Positions 28,426 through 37,629 of a DNA stretch of 64,000 bases are shown here, piece after piece. Both the position numbers and the translations under genes were made by a program. The DNA is taken from assembly GCA_905182405.1 (NCBI GenBank), contig CAJJBQ010000001.1, positions 558,001 to 622,000 on the forward strand. The letters are read 5' to 3'. Every line of letters starts with the position of its first letter. Position 1 is the first letter of the stretch. Source of the stretch: Akkermansiaceae bacterium (GTDB taxonomy: Bacteria > Verrucomicrobiota > Verrucomicrobiia > Verrucomicrobiales > Akkermansiaceae). The notes under the pieces are model-generated. The model searched no databases. It had not been told where the DNA came from and saw nothing but the letters and a program-made list of their open reading frames with translations.

Positions 28426-30678
28426 ATGAAATTAAAAGTTATTATTCCGTCCGCTCTTACTTGCGGGCTTCTTCTGACCTCTTGTGGTCCGAAAAAAGAA
28501 ACTGCCTCTTCAGGCGAAAGCACTACCCCTAAAGAATTAGCAATGACCATCGACAAGGTGGACGACGTCGTCACCCCTGACGCCTCTACCACCCTTGACA
28601 ACAAGGTCGCCGAAGTTCCCCTGGAAGATCTTTCCAAGGTGACTGGGTTTGCTCAGCACGTCCCGGCTGATGTCGAAGGCTATTTCTCTCTTCTCGAAGG
28701 AAATGACCTCATCGAGCGCGTTCTCGGAAGTGAAATTGCCGGATTGGTCATTGAAACTGCCATGGGCGGAGGCACCCGCGCTGATCTCGATCAGATGCTA
28801 GAGGGGCCTGAAGCTCAGATGGTGCGCGCCGTGATTGGTGAGGAACTCTTTATCTCCGTGGGCGACACGGCTGGTGATCAGGCTGGAGCCCTTCTCGATT
28901 TCAGTAATAGGAGCAGCCAGGGCCAGGCTAAGTTCATGGTGGAAATGGCTTCTATGGCACTTACTGGAGAAGAGCCCGAGATGGGCGATATGGGAATGTT
29001 CGCCACCATGTTCGGCGACCCCAAGGGGATTATCGATGTGATCGAAAAGGCGACGATGCCACCCATCACGATCGGTTTCAAAGTGAGCGATCCGGAGATG
29101 CGCGATAACCTTGCCAATATGATTTCTGGTCAGATTGCCATGGGGATGGAGGCCGAGATGCCCTTTATTGAGGAACTCGCGCTGGAAAAAGAGGGCGTTC
29201 AGCTCAGTGGCTTGACTGTTTCCGGAAAGGAACTGGCCCTTCTCGCGGCCGATGAAAAAGAAGGCATGTCAGAGTTCTTCGGCAGTGAAGTCGAAGCGGA
29301 CCGTCTCATTAAAGCGATTGCGAGTAAGAATCTCCACGTCGCGACCGGCGTCTTCGGAAAATACATCCTCGTCTACGCAGGCGGCCGCATGGAAGACTTC
29401 AAGCTCGCGAAAGACACCGAGTCTTCCTTCCTCGCGGAAAAGGATGCGGAATTCCTGAAGCGTTATGCAGACAAGAAGATCCGCATGTTTTCCTACGTTG
29501 AAAAGGATTCCATCAATGCCATCACTTCCAAGTCGGAGATCCTCTCTGCATTCCTTCTGGGATTGAAGGACGGTCTGGAAGAATCTGAAGCCTTTGGCGA
29601 TACTCGTGACATCCAGGCTCTTCTGGTTCACACCTCCAAGACGGAAGATGCTCTCATGAAGATGGGCACTTACGAAGCATCTGGCTCGGTGGGATTCATT
29701 GAAGAAGGATTCAAGATTGAAAGCCACGGTGGTTCTTCTCTTCCGCATATTGATTTGGAATCTTCCCACCAGTTTGCCTCCTTGGGCGATGGCAGCGACG
29801 TCGTTCTTTTTGCCAATTCCGCCAGTGATTCGGACTTCTCCGGAAAACTGCTCGATTACATCAACACCTTGGGTGAGTCGGCTTACATGCTTGCCAAGCA
29901 AGTGAGTCAGCTGACATTCGACGATAACGATTTTGAGGAATTCAAAGAAGGCTTCGGCATGTTGGACCAGTTGGCAGGTAAGGAGCTCGCCAATGTCTGG
30001 GGAGCCCTCGCTGAGGACTTCAATGCTGGAACTGGAACTGAGTCCGCGCTTGTGATCGATCTCAAGGGAACCCTTCCAAAGGTTCCTGGAGTGCCTTCGG
30101 AGGTCATTGAAAAGGGACGCATCCCGCGCCTTGCTCTCATGATGCCTGTCACTGATCGTGAAAAAATTGGTGAGGCTTGGGAGAGTGGAAATGCTGCCGT
30201 CACCAAGCTTCTAGCCAATGCTGCGGAAGCCGGACTCTTCGAGGTCCCGATGCAGGAGCCAATCAAATCGAGCGAGGATGGTGTGGCCACCTATTTTTTC
30301 TCCATCCCGACAATCACAAGCGATGCCAATCCGAACGTCACGGTGAGTGATGACTTCTTCATCGCCTCCACCTCGCCCAAATTCAATGGCGAGTTGACCA
30401 CTGCGATCAAATCCGGAACTAAGATCGACCGCAAAGGATCCTATATGAAGGTCAACTTCAAGACCCTGCAGGAATTTACCAGCTACTGGGTCAACTTCGT
30501 GAAGGGAAATCCTGACGCTCTTTTTGAGGATAACGAAACTCAAAAAGAAGACTTCATGGCGAACCTTCCCATGATTGAGAAGGCCATTGTGGCCTTCGGT
30601 GAGATCGATAGCCTCACCGCTCACACCCGCCGTGAAGGCGGAGAGACTCGTCGCTCGGTTCACTTCAAGACGAAGTAA
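28426..30678 (+). CDS. Large predicted lipoprotein of unknown function
   Basis: A 750-residue exported lipoprotein. The lipobox is LLLTSC (Cys near residue 20), followed by a low-complexity Ser/Thr/Lys spacer. The remainder looks like a DUF3352-type or similar repeat of alpha/beta units (VPADVEGYFSLLEGND, VLFANSASDSD), with two roughly comparable halves. No catalytic motif is visible. It is read in the same direction as the VWA protein 50 bp downstream, and both are probably part of one envelope-associated unit. Function unknown. Confidence 0.7.
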   Translation: MKLKVIIPSALTCGLLLTSCGPKKETASSGESTTPKELAMTIDKVDDVVTPDASTTLDNKVAEVPLEDLSKVTGFAQHVPADVEGYFSLLEGNDLIERVLGSEIAGLVIETAMGGGTRADLDQMLEGPEAQMVRAVIGEELFISVGDTAGDQAGALLDFSNRSSQGQAKFMVEMASMALTGEEPEMGDMGMFATMFGDPKGIIDVIEKATMPPITIGFKVSDPEMRDNLANMISGQIAMGMEAEMPFIEELALEKEGVQLSGLTVSGKELALLAADEKEGMSEFFGSEVEADRLIKAIASKNLHVATGVFGKYILVYAGGRMEDFKLAKDTESSFLAEKDAEFLKRYADKKIRMFSYVEKDSINAITSKSEILSAFLLGLKDGLEESEAFGDTRDIQALLVHTSKTEDALMKMGTYEASGSVGFIEEGFKIESHGGSSLPHIDLESSHQFASLGDGSDVVLFANSASDSDFSGKLLDYINTLGESAYMLAKQVSQLTFDDNDFEEFKEGFGMLDQLAGKELANVWGALAEDFNAGTGTESALVIDLKGTLPKVPGVPSEVIEKGRIPRLALMMPVTDREKIGEAWESGNAAVTKLLANAAEAGLFEVPMQEPIKSSEDGVATYFFSIPTITSDANPNVTVSDDFFIASTSPKFNGELTTAIKSGTKIDRKGSYMKVNFKTLQEFTSYWVNFVKGNPDALFEDNETQKEDFMANLPMIEKAIVAFGEIDSLTAHTRREGGETRRSVHFKTK

Positions 30679-30728
30679 GCGGAACGTCGCCTTTCAAATC
30701 CCGGTGGCTTTGGTCACGGGGATTTTTT

Positions 30729-31934
30729 ATGTCGTTGGTGAAGGAGTTGGATTCATTTCCTTGTCGATTGAATCGCCTTCAGCTCAATGACGTGCGAAGG
30801 GTCGAGGAAACTGCTCGCCAGCACTTTGTGAGAAGCGTAGCTTTACGGCGGGTTATGAAAGAACTCTTTGTAACCGAAACCGATGATGAACGGCTGAAGG
30901 CGACCGCAAATGCTGTCGATAATGCGCTGGAACAGCAGCGGAGGAAGGAGAGTATTCAGTCGGCTGTTACCGCGCTCTTTGGCGTGGCATTCGTGGTCGC
31001 GATTTTGGCTTTGATTGCGATGATTCCGACGTCCAAGGATATTCCAGTCATCCTGGCCTACAGTGCGCCCGCGGAAGAAGAGCCACCCAAGCTTAATAAG
31101 AAAGAGCTGACAAATAATTTACAGCCCCGCCCGCCGGGAGCGAGCTCTTCGATGGCCCGAGTGATTGCCTCCACGGCTGCCACTACGGTATCGGTGCCCA
31201 TTCCAGAAACGGCAGTGCCGGATGCCATGATCGGGATGGAAGAAGACTTCGGTGATGGATTTGGATCTGGTGATGGCGACGGAAGCGGAGGTGGAGGGGC
31301 GACCTTCTTCGGCGGTCGCATGAAGGGAAAGCGGATCGCCTTCGTAGTCGATTTTTCCCAGTCGATGGAGCTCAGCGCCGAAAAAGGAGGGAGCAGAATT
31401 TCAGGACTGAAAAAGGAGCTGGAGAAATCGATCAACGAACTCGGAAAGGGAATGCAAGTGACCGTGATCTTTTTCTCAAATACCGGCTGGACCATCGAAA
31501 CCAAGGGACCCAATCAAAATGACAAGGGCTGGAATGGTTTGGGTAAGACTCCGGTGGTGCCCTGGTATCCTGCGACTCCCAAGGTGAAGAAGCAGATGAT
31601 CTCCGATATCAAGGCAATGCCAGCGGCGGGAGGAACAGTGTGGTATCCTGGGCTCAAAATGGCGCTGGGCATGAACCCTGCACCCAACGGCGTGTTCCTT
31701 CTTTCCGATGGATCTCCGCGCGACGGAGATATGGTGCTCGATGAACTGAAGGAGATTAATCCTAGTCATGTGCCGATCAGCACGGTTGCCTTTGAGCTAC
31801 CCGGGACACCAGCGGCACAGCTTCTTGAAATCTCTGAGAAGACCGGCGGAAAATTCAATATGGTTTACAAAGGGAGACGCTACAGCGGCGGGGCTGCCGA
31901 GCGCTTTACCAACGTAAAATACGACGAAGATTAA
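30729..31934 (+). CDS. Membrane-anchored VWA domain protein
   Basis: A 401-residue protein with a short cytoplasmic N-terminus, one transmembrane segment (TALFGVAFVVAILALIAMI, near residues 80-100), a Pro/Ser- and Gly/Asp-rich linker, and a von Willebrand A domain at about 200-390. The MIDAS motif DFSQS is present (FVVDFSQSM), with the later FLLSDGSPRDGD strand. It presumably binds a protein or metal-dependent ligand at the outer face of the inner membrane. Its start, ATG 30729, lies 50 bp after the preceding lipoprotein gene. Confidence 0.75.
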   Translation: MSLVKELDSFPCRLNRLQLNDVRRVEETARQHFVRSVALRRVMKELFVTETDDERLKATANAVDNALEQQRRKESIQSAVTALFGVAFVVAILALIAMIPTSKDIPVILAYSAPAEEEPPKLNKKELTNNLQPRPPGASSSMARVIASTAATTVSVPIPETAVPDAMIGMEEDFGDGFGSGDGDGSGGGGATFFGGRMKGKRIAFVVDFSQSMELSAEKGGSRISGLKKELEKSINELGKGMQVTVIFFSNTGWTIETKGPNQNDKGWNGLGKTPVVPWYPATPKVKKQMISDIKAMPAAGGTVWYPGLKMALGMNPAPNGVFLLSDGSPRDGDMVLDELKEINPSHVPISTVAFELPGTPAAQLLEISEKTGGKFNMVYKGRRYSGGAAERFTNVKYDED

Positions 31935-31940
31935 CTTCAT

Positions 31941-32714
31941 CTATCTCTGCTGAGCCTTCGCTTGAGGCAGGAAGTTCTGAAGAGCCTTGATGCGGGTCGC
32001 GCTGACCGGGTGGGTGCTGAGGAATTCAGGGTTGCCACCATTTCCCTGAGCGGCCATGCGTTTCCAGAGCTCGACTGCTGCTTCCGGATTATAGCCGGCA
32101 CGAGCCATGAAAATGGTGCCGACTTTATCTGCTTCCAGTTCTTGTTGACGGGAAAAGGTGAGACCGAAGGCGATGTTTCCTACTTTGGGGGCGAGCTTGC
32201 CAAGGCTGCTATTCTGACCAAGAAGGACACCAATGAGGGCGGCGCCAGTGGCGATGGTTTGGTTGTTCTGGATGCGGGCTTGGGCGTGATTAGAGGTCAC
32301 GTGCGCCATCTCATGGGCGAGGACTGCGGCGAGTTGGCCGTCGGTCACTGCGACTTTTAAAAGGCCAGTATTCACGCCCACTTTTCCACCGGGAACAGCG
32401 AAGGCATTGGCGCTAGGGTCATTGAAGACTTCGAATTCCCAGCGGGTTCCTGGAAGGTTGACGACTGGCTTGAGGCGGGAGGCCACGCGATTGACACGAG
32501 CGCGTGCATAGGAGTCGGCGGAGATTGGTGTTTTTCGCCGATGCTGATTGAAGGCGTCGCGGCCCGCTTTCTGGATGCTGGCCGAGGAGGGGGCCATGGC
32601 CACGGCTCCGGTTTGGGAGTTAAAGGCGGTGGGTGCGGCGCAGCTGATGATGGCGACGGGCAGGAAGATCGAGATGGATTTTGGGGAGAGACATCTTTTC
32701 AGAATCGGCTTCAT
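31941..32714 (-). CDS. M48 family metalloprotease, predicted lipoprotein
   Basis: A 257-residue protein. The lipobox-like AIISCAAP near residue 24 suggests outer-membrane or periplasmic anchoring. The zinc site is visible as HEMAH (LAHEMAHVTSNHA) with the third ligand in ELEADKVG. The domain lies between about residues 70 and 245. It resembles the LoiP/BepA-related periplasmic quality-control proteases without their TPR tail. It is convergent with the VWA gene and divergent from pgsA. Confidence 0.88.
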   Translation of the reverse strand: MKPILKRCLSPKSISIFLPVAIISCAAPTAFNSQTGAVAMAPSSASIQKAGRDAFNQHRRKTPISADSYARARVNRVASRLKPVVNLPGTRWEFEVFNDPSANAFAVPGGKVGVNTGLLKVAVTDGQLAAVLAHEMAHVTSNHAQARIQNNQTIATGAALIGVLLGQNSSLGKLAPKVGNIAFGLTFSRQQELEADKVGTIFMARAGYNPEAAVELWKRMAAQGNGGNPEFLSTHPVSATRIKALQNFLPQAKAQQR

Positions 32715-32787
32715 AGCGGGAGTTTAACATCTAGCGTAAACATCTCCACCGAGAATTCCCTATTCAGTCCGCTTCCCGCAGTATTGA

Positions 32788-33381
32788 ATGAGGCCGCACG
32801 TGAATCTTCCTAATTCCATCACTCTGGGACGGCTTTTGCTGACCGGAGTCTTCATCATCTCGGCCAGCATCGGTGGCTTGGCGGCTCATATTGTTGCCTT
32901 GGTGAGTTTTGTCTTGGCGACGATTTCAGATTGGCTCGATGGCTACCTTGCTCGGAAGCTCAACTTGGTAACCTCGCTTGGGAAGCTTCTTGATCCGCTG
33001 GCAGACAAAATTTTGGTTGCTGCTGCTTTCGTCTACCTCTCCGCCCAGGGGCTCTGTCCAGTCTGGGTGACTTCCGTCATTATCGGCCGCGAGTTTCTCG
33101 TGACCGGTCTCCGTCAAATTGCGATCGAGAAGGGCGTGATCATCGCAGCTGATAACCTGGGTAAGTGGAAGACGACTTTCCAATTGGCCTTCGGGATCAC
33201 CTGCATGGTGTGGCTGATTTTTGATCAGACCTCGCCTCATGCCGGCTTGGGTTTGTTGCTGCATTGGCTTTCGAATCCGGACAATTTCCTCTTTCAAACC
33301 TTCCTCTGGGGAGCTCTCGCACTGACCTTGCTATCGGGCGTGCATTACCTGAGAAAATCCCGAGCCCTTTTCCTTGATTGA
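32788..33381 (+). CDS. pgsA: CDP-diacylglycerol--glycerol-3-phosphate 3-phosphatidyltransferase
   Basis: A 197-residue polytopic membrane enzyme that makes phosphatidylglycerol phosphate. The CDP-alcohol phosphatidyltransferase motif is complete: DWLDGYLARKLN..GKLLDPLADK. The length is typical and several hydrophobic helices follow. It overlaps nagA by one base (TGATG). Confidence 0.92.
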   Translation: MRPHVNLPNSITLGRLLLTGVFIISASIGGLAAHIVALVSFVLATISDWLDGYLARKLNLVTSLGKLLDPLADKILVAAAFVYLSAQGLCPVWVTSVIIGREFLVTGLRQIAIEKGVIIAADNLGKWKTTFQLAFGITCMVWLIFDQTSPHAGLGLLLHWLSNPDNFLFQTFLWGALALTLLSGVHYLRKSRALFLD

Positions 33382-34514
33382 TGATTTTTAAGAACGCTCA
33401 TCTTGTCTCGCCCGGTTTTGAAATCACCGAAGGATTTTTACAGGTTGAGAATGGTATTATTCTAGCTGTCGGGCTCGAATCCGAAGCTCCTGAAAGCGGT
33501 GAAGTGATTGATCTGGAAGGCCGTCGGCTGCTGCCGGGCTTTATCGATATTCACTGCCACGGTGCGGACGGCGCGGATGTCTGCGATGCCTCAGTCAAAG
33601 GGCTTCAGCACATCGCTGAGACCAAACTCAAGGAAGGGGTGACGACTTGGCTGCCGACGACCTTGACGCAGCCTACGGAGAAGCTTGTTGACGTCGTTAA
33701 GACGATCGCAGAGTGGGCTCCGGGTGCGCCGTTATCGGTTCCCGGATGTCACCTGGAAGGTCCCTATATCAATCGGAAAAAAGCGGGTGCGCAAAATCCT
33801 GAATTCACCCGTCTGCCAGATCCGCTGGAGCTGAGGAAGCTGCATGATATTTTTCCCGCGATGATTCTTTCTTTAGCTCCGGAATTACCGGGAGGTCTGG
33901 AGATCATCCGTGAGGCAAGAGCTTTGGGGATCACGGCTTCGGCAGCGCACAGTGATGCGGACTTTTCAACTATCAGTGACGCGATCGGCTTCGGGCTGAC
34001 TCATTTGACTCACTTTGGAAATGCCATGACCGGCCTCCACCATCGGGAGATCGGCATGGTGGGAGCAGGTCTTTTCGAAGAGAATCTCATGCTGGAAATC
34101 ATCGCCGATGGGGTACACCTCTGCGACGACATGCTAAGTTTGCTCTTAAAATTGGTGACTATCGATCGCCTCATGCTCATCACTGACTCGGTGGCGGCAT
34201 CGTGGCAGAAAGATGGGGAGACAAGTTTGGGTGGTCTTGATGTCATCATCAAAGACGGCCAAGCACGGCTAAAGAGAAATGGCTCCTTGGCAGGATCTAC
34301 CCTGCACGCGAATCACGGGTTAAGGCGCCTCGCCGGACTCCACGAAGGTCCGCTGAGCGAGATCGTGGCAGCAAGTTCCGCGAATCAAGCTCGCTCACTG
34401 GGAATGCGGGATCGAGGTCATCTTGAAGTGGGAAAGCGTGCGGACCTCGTGGTGCTCGATGATGAGTTTGAGGTGTTACAGACTTTTGTGATGGGAGTTA
34501 TCCCTGGGGTTTAA
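33381..34514 (+). CDS. nagA: N-acetylglucosamine-6-phosphate deacetylase
   Basis: A 377-residue amidohydrolase that removes the acetyl group from GlcNAc-6-P in amino-sugar catabolism or cell-wall recycling. The metal-binding IDIHCHGADGAD, the active-site HLEGPYINRKKAGAQ, HLTHFGNAMTG and the catalytic Asp in LITDSVAA are visible. Start ATG 33381 overlaps the pgsA stop, so the pair is translationally coupled. The C-terminus ends just where a decayed gene begins on the other strand. Confidence 0.93.
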   Translation: MIFKNAHLVSPGFEITEGFLQVENGIILAVGLESEAPESGEVIDLEGRRLLPGFIDIHCHGADGADVCDASVKGLQHIAETKLKEGVTTWLPTTLTQPTEKLVDVVKTIAEWAPGAPLSVPGCHLEGPYINRKKAGAQNPEFTRLPDPLELRKLHDIFPAMILSLAPELPGGLEIIREARALGITASAAHSDADFSTISDAIGFGLTHLTHFGNAMTGLHHREIGMVGAGLFEENLMLEIIADGVHLCDDMLSLLLKLVTIDRLMLITDSVAASWQKDGETSLGGLDVIIKDGQARLKRNGSLAGSTLHANHGLRRLAGLHEGPLSEIVAASSANQARSLGMRDRGHLEVGKRADLVVLDDEFEVLQTFVMGVIPGV

Positions 34515-35050
34515 GGGTGAAGGTGATGCCGTCCGAGCTGATAGAGTCGACAGTGGCTTCGAGATAAGAGGGTTCTTATTTCCATGGTGGCTGTTTGATG
34601 AGGGCGGGCGATGTTGTTAGGGGCGGTCAGGATATTGGTTCCCACGGTTTGGCTCAGCTGACGCATGAGCTGCTGACTGCTATCGGAGTCGACTTTCAGC
34701 GATTTTGGGTCACCTGGTTCCGAGCCGAGGCCAAGTTCGGAGAGGCTGGCCGGAGAGGTGTGGCATATCTTGAGGAGGATTCGTGCACTGAGGGTGCCGG
34801 CATCGAGAGTGATGGATTCTGCCTGAGCGCTGAGGACTTAGTAGTTACCCTCGGGGGTCTTTACTCTGGAGAAGATTACGGTTTCTCCTGGAGTGCGGGT
34901 CATCTGCATCAATGCGATAGCGGGCTGGGGCTCGGTCTAAAATGTCGTGAATTACTTTTGGGTGATTTGCGGCGAAGGCTTTTGACTTATTCATCGGGGC
35001 CACGGCAGGCGGTGCAATTCTTGGAGAGGATGGGGCGAACCTGTTCATTA
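34498..35050 (-). pseudogene. Decayed secretin-like (type II/IV system or pilus) gene fragment
   Basis: One minus-strand frame reads AESITLDAGTLSARILLKI, then KVDSDSSQQLMRQLSQTVGT, then NILTAPNNIARPHQTATMEI. The block LSQTxGTNxLxAPxxxxRxxQxAxxEI is what precedes the C-terminal half of verrucomicrobial secretin-like proteins. The frame is broken by TAG/TAA codons upstream and then shifts; the tail TVDSISSDGITFTLKPQG is in a second frame ending at 34498-34500. No intact start is present. Overlap with the end of nagA is about 15 bp. Confidence 0.45.
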
Positions 35051-35123
35051 CCAGCTGATTTCGGTGAAAGAGATTACAGGGAGGAGGAAGAATAAAAGAA
35101 AACGCATTGGCTTCAGGGCAAAA

Positions 35124-35148
35124 TTAAAGCGGCCTCTAGCCGCTTTAA
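35124..35148 (-). terminator. Hairpin terminator of the pseudopilin gene
   Basis: A perfect 10-bp stem TTAAAGCGGC / GCCGCTTTAA with a 5-nt loop lies 38 bp beyond the stop and ends in an AT-rich tract on the minus strand. Confidence 0.65.
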
Positions 35149-35186
35149 AGAGAACTTGTTAGACAAGTAGTGAGGGGCCAAATTTA

Positions 35187-35954
35187 TTACGGAGCGTTGT
35201 TGTAATTTTTTTCGTCAGGCGTGGTCAGAAATTCAAAAACAGAAGGTTTCTTGATGATGGTGTTCGGATATGAGCGAACTGAACCGTCGACCATGCACAC
35301 GTAGGCCTTTTTTTTGTAGTTTCCTTGGGGTGCAGAAGAAATCCCATCGAAATACCAGCCGGCGCCGGCATGGTCGTCATCAGATTCGGCGAACCAGATT
35401 GTATTGGCTGCGTCCTTTAGTTGGGAGGCGCGGATAACGAAGGCATCTTCTGATTCGCCACCTGCTCCGGCGTCATCACCTAGGAGGCCATTGTAGGCGA
35501 ATCCACCGTGACTGTCCTTGGTTGCGTTACCAAGAGAGCGGAATTTTGAACGATCTCCGCCTAGCTTGTACTTGGAGAGGGGGTTCTGGAAGACGGTTTC
35601 TTTATAAGGTTCCTTCCACTCGTATTGAGAACCTTCACGCACGGCGATGCTCAATTTCTCAGCAGCAAGGTCCCACCAGATGAAGCTGGCACCCTGTTCA
35701 TCATCAATGTTGCCTGCATACGGTGGATAGGAGCCGGGATTGTGGTTGCCGGTATCGATTCCTTCTTCCCTGAGGGAAATAAGAGCGGTGTGAACGTTCT
35801 TCATGTTGTTGGAGAGCTTGGCGGCCTTGGCTGCTTTGATGGCAGTTTTGGTTCCCAAGAAGATGAGGCTGGCGAGGGTCGCGAGAATCGCGATGACGAC
35901 GAGGAGTTCGATCAGGGTAAAGCCCTTGGAGCGGCGAGAAGTGCAGATGGTCAT
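35187..35954 (-). CDS. Type II secretion/pilin-like protein with N-terminal methylation motif
   Basis: A 255-residue protein with a prepilin signal: a short basic leader, then KGFTLIELLVVIAILATLAS with Gly before Phe and Glu at +5, a classic substrate for the prepilin peptidase. The C-terminal part contains AYVCMVDGSVRSY, close to the H-x9-DG motif that ends many verrucomicrobial and planctomycetal pseudopilins. No secretion genes are nearby, so it is an orphan whose partners are elsewhere. It is followed by a hairpin terminator. Confidence 0.85.
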   Translation of the reverse strand: MTICTSRRSKGFTLIELLVVIAILATLASLIFLGTKTAIKAAKAAKLSNNMKNVHTALISLREEGIDTGNHNPGSYPPYAGNIDDEQGASFIWWDLAAEKLSIAVREGSQYEWKEPYKETVFQNPLSKYKLGGDRSKFRSLGNATKDSHGGFAYNGLLGDDAGAGGESEDAFVIRASQLKDAANTIWFAESDDDHAGAGWYFDGISSAPQGNYKKKAYVCMVDGSVRSYPNTIIKKPSVFEFLTTPDEKNYNNAP

Positions 35955-36058
35955 AACTTTTGAGCGAGTTTGGAGAAATCAGGACGTGGTGTGAAGGTTT
36001 AATACCGAGAATTAAAACTAACTTGTAAAACGGATGATCTCGAATCTGTTCGCCGAAG

Positions 36059-36205
36059 TCAGCGAGATGCGGTGGTGGTTTGCCCCTCACCGTTGGTTTT
36101 CCAAGGGTGTGAGCTGTAGATGCCTTCGCCATATGTCTTCAGCGATGCGCCGGAGAAGAGGAGCGTTTTCAGTTCCTGTATAGGAATGGTGTTATCGCTG
36201 GCACC
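36059..36205 (-). pseudogene. C-terminal fragment of a GH29 alpha-L-fucosidase
   Basis: The minus strand reads ASDNTIPIQELKTLLFSGASL, here split as ASDNTIPIQ and LKTLL, then LKTYGEGIYSSHPWKTNGEG. This is the end of the GH29 catalytic domain, as in DGTIP..LKxxGEWLKxxGEAIYxTRPW..GEG. The fragment is closed by TAG upstream (36206-36208) and TGA downstream. It is a relic of a fucose-releasing enzyme. Confidence 0.65.
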
Positions 36206-36338
36206 CTAAATGTCGTTTGTTCCAAAAAGGCTATTTAGTGTCGGTCGCACAGTCGCCTTTTGGCTTTACAGCGAAGGATCATCGTCGGGAGGTTGAAATA
36301 GATCATTTCAAATCCGTTAGAATATTGAGGGGTAAATT

Positions 36339-36579
36339 TTAACGCTAAAGGTTGCGGCTGCTAATAGTGTGCAAATTTCCGAATTGCGTTTGTATCAGGA
36401 TCGGTCTCAAGTCACTGACGCGATGGCGACTAATCCGGGAAGGAATAACCCAGAGTCGGCTGGGGCCTTCAAATGAAGTCGAGGGGTCGACGAATACGAA
36501 GTGGCTTAATCTCAGCGTAAATCCGCTGGTCTTTAATCACGGATCTTTGGACACCTACATTTTCGTATGGAGGGAGTAG
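36339..36579 (+). pseudogene. Remnant of a discoidin-like surface protein
   Basis: A first frame reads AANSVQISELRLYQDRSQVT then DAMATNPGRNNPESAGAFK and meets TGA. The next frame continues VEGSTNTKWLNLSVNPLVFNHG. Together these give the start of an F5/8 type C-like domain of the kind fused to PEP-CTERM proteins in Verrucomicrobia. A frameshift near 36480 and loss of both ends make it nonfunctional. Confidence 0.65.
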
Positions 36580-36963
36580 CGGAGGCCGAGTCAGCCGGAA
36601 TCGGGTCGTTCACCGGAAGGCGGTGAGGCTCGTGGGGTTGCACATGAGCTGGGTGAGGGAGAAACCGAAGTGATACAGTGGATTCACCTCGTTGGCAGTC
36701 TCAAAGCCGGTGACGTTTCGGAAGGCGCTGATACTTTCGCTATCTCCCATTATGCAGCGCAAAAAGTCCTGGATCCCACCGAACTTTTCAAAGCTCCGCT
36801 CGCCGGAGATTCGGGCACCATTGGTATATCTTTCACCGCAGTTTATCTAAAAGTAATCGAATGGTCTGTCGAAACCTCTGCTGGCAGACCTCGCAGAGGA
36901 ATCTTTTTTCTGTTCTCGAATTATCGCGAAGCCCTGCCAATACTCTCTTTTTACTGCCGCAAC
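36580..36963 (+). other. Region without a recognised gene upstream of the DtxR-type regulator
   Basis: The frame open through this region gives no recognisable domain and no plausible start. The last 100 bp presumably carry the promoter of the regulator gene, but no clear -35/-10 pair or operator was found. Confidence 0.3.
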
Positions 36964-37629
36964 ATGCATTCGAGCACGGTCGAGAACTATCTTAAAACTA
37001 TTTGGGGGCTTCAGCAGCGGTCGCCGGACAGTCCCCTTGTGCCGATCGGTCGAGTTGCTCAGAAGCTCTCGGTGACTCCTGGAACAGCCACGACGATGAT
37101 GAATCAACTCCTTAAGCAGGAGCTCGTCGATTACATCCCGCGGAAAGGGGTGTCGCTCAATGTCGCTGGTCGCAAGGCGGCCCTGCAAGTGCTTCGGCGC
37201 CATCGGCTGGTGGAAAGCTTTCTCGTGGAGATCATGAGGCTTGATTGGGCCGAGGTCCATGAAGAGGCCGAAGTTCTGGAGCACGTCATTTCCGAGCGTC
37301 TTCTCGCACGGATGGACCAAATGCTGGGGCATCCCACCCACGATCCTCATGGCGCTCCCATACCTACGAGCGAAGGTGAGGTGCCGAGCCAATCCACTCA
37401 GACCCTCGCAGAATGCAGCCCGGGAGATTTCACTCTGACTCGAGTGCGGGAGAATCGTCCGGATTTTCTCCAGTGGCTCGCTCTGCTGGGGCTTAAGCCT
37501 GGAACCTTTTTTAGGCTGATCGTCAGGGATTCGTTCGCAGACACGCTTACGCTTGTGATTGCAGAAGGCCCGGATCAGGTCCAAATTTCCTTGTCGGCTG
37601 CAAAATCACTTCTTGTTGTCCCGGCATGA
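36964..37629 (+). CDS. DtxR/MntR-type metal-dependent transcriptional regulator
   Basis: A 221-residue regulator. The start is ATG 36964 (MHSSTVENYLKTIWGL), where the family begins; the open frame upstream is spurious. The winged helix (VPIGRVAQKLSVTPGTATTMMNQL) is followed by the metal-binding dimerisation domain (HRLVESFLVEI, then HEEAEVLEHVISERLLARMD) and the HPTHDPHGAPIP segment, with an FeoA/SH3-like tail to the end. Such proteins sense Fe(II) or Mn(II); which one is not clear. Its stop overlaps the start of the thioredoxin-like gene (ATGA), so the two are coupled. Confidence 0.9.
   Translation: MHSSTVENYLKTIWGLQQRSPDSPLVPIGRVAQKLSVTPGTATTMMNQLLKQELVDYIPRKGVSLNVAGRKAALQVLRRHRLVESFLVEIMRLDWAEVHEEAEVLEHVISERLLARMDQMLGHPTHDPHGAPIPTSEGEVPSQSTQTLAECSPGDFTLTRVRENRPDFLQWLALLGLKPGTFFRLIVRDSFADTLTLVIAEGPDQVQISLSAAKSLLVVPA

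Noticed and set aside
34595..35095. A plus-strand reading frame of 166 codons
   Set aside because: It has no recognisable domain, lies opposite a decayed minus-strand gene whose pattern is clear, and its amino-acid composition is unlike real neighbours.
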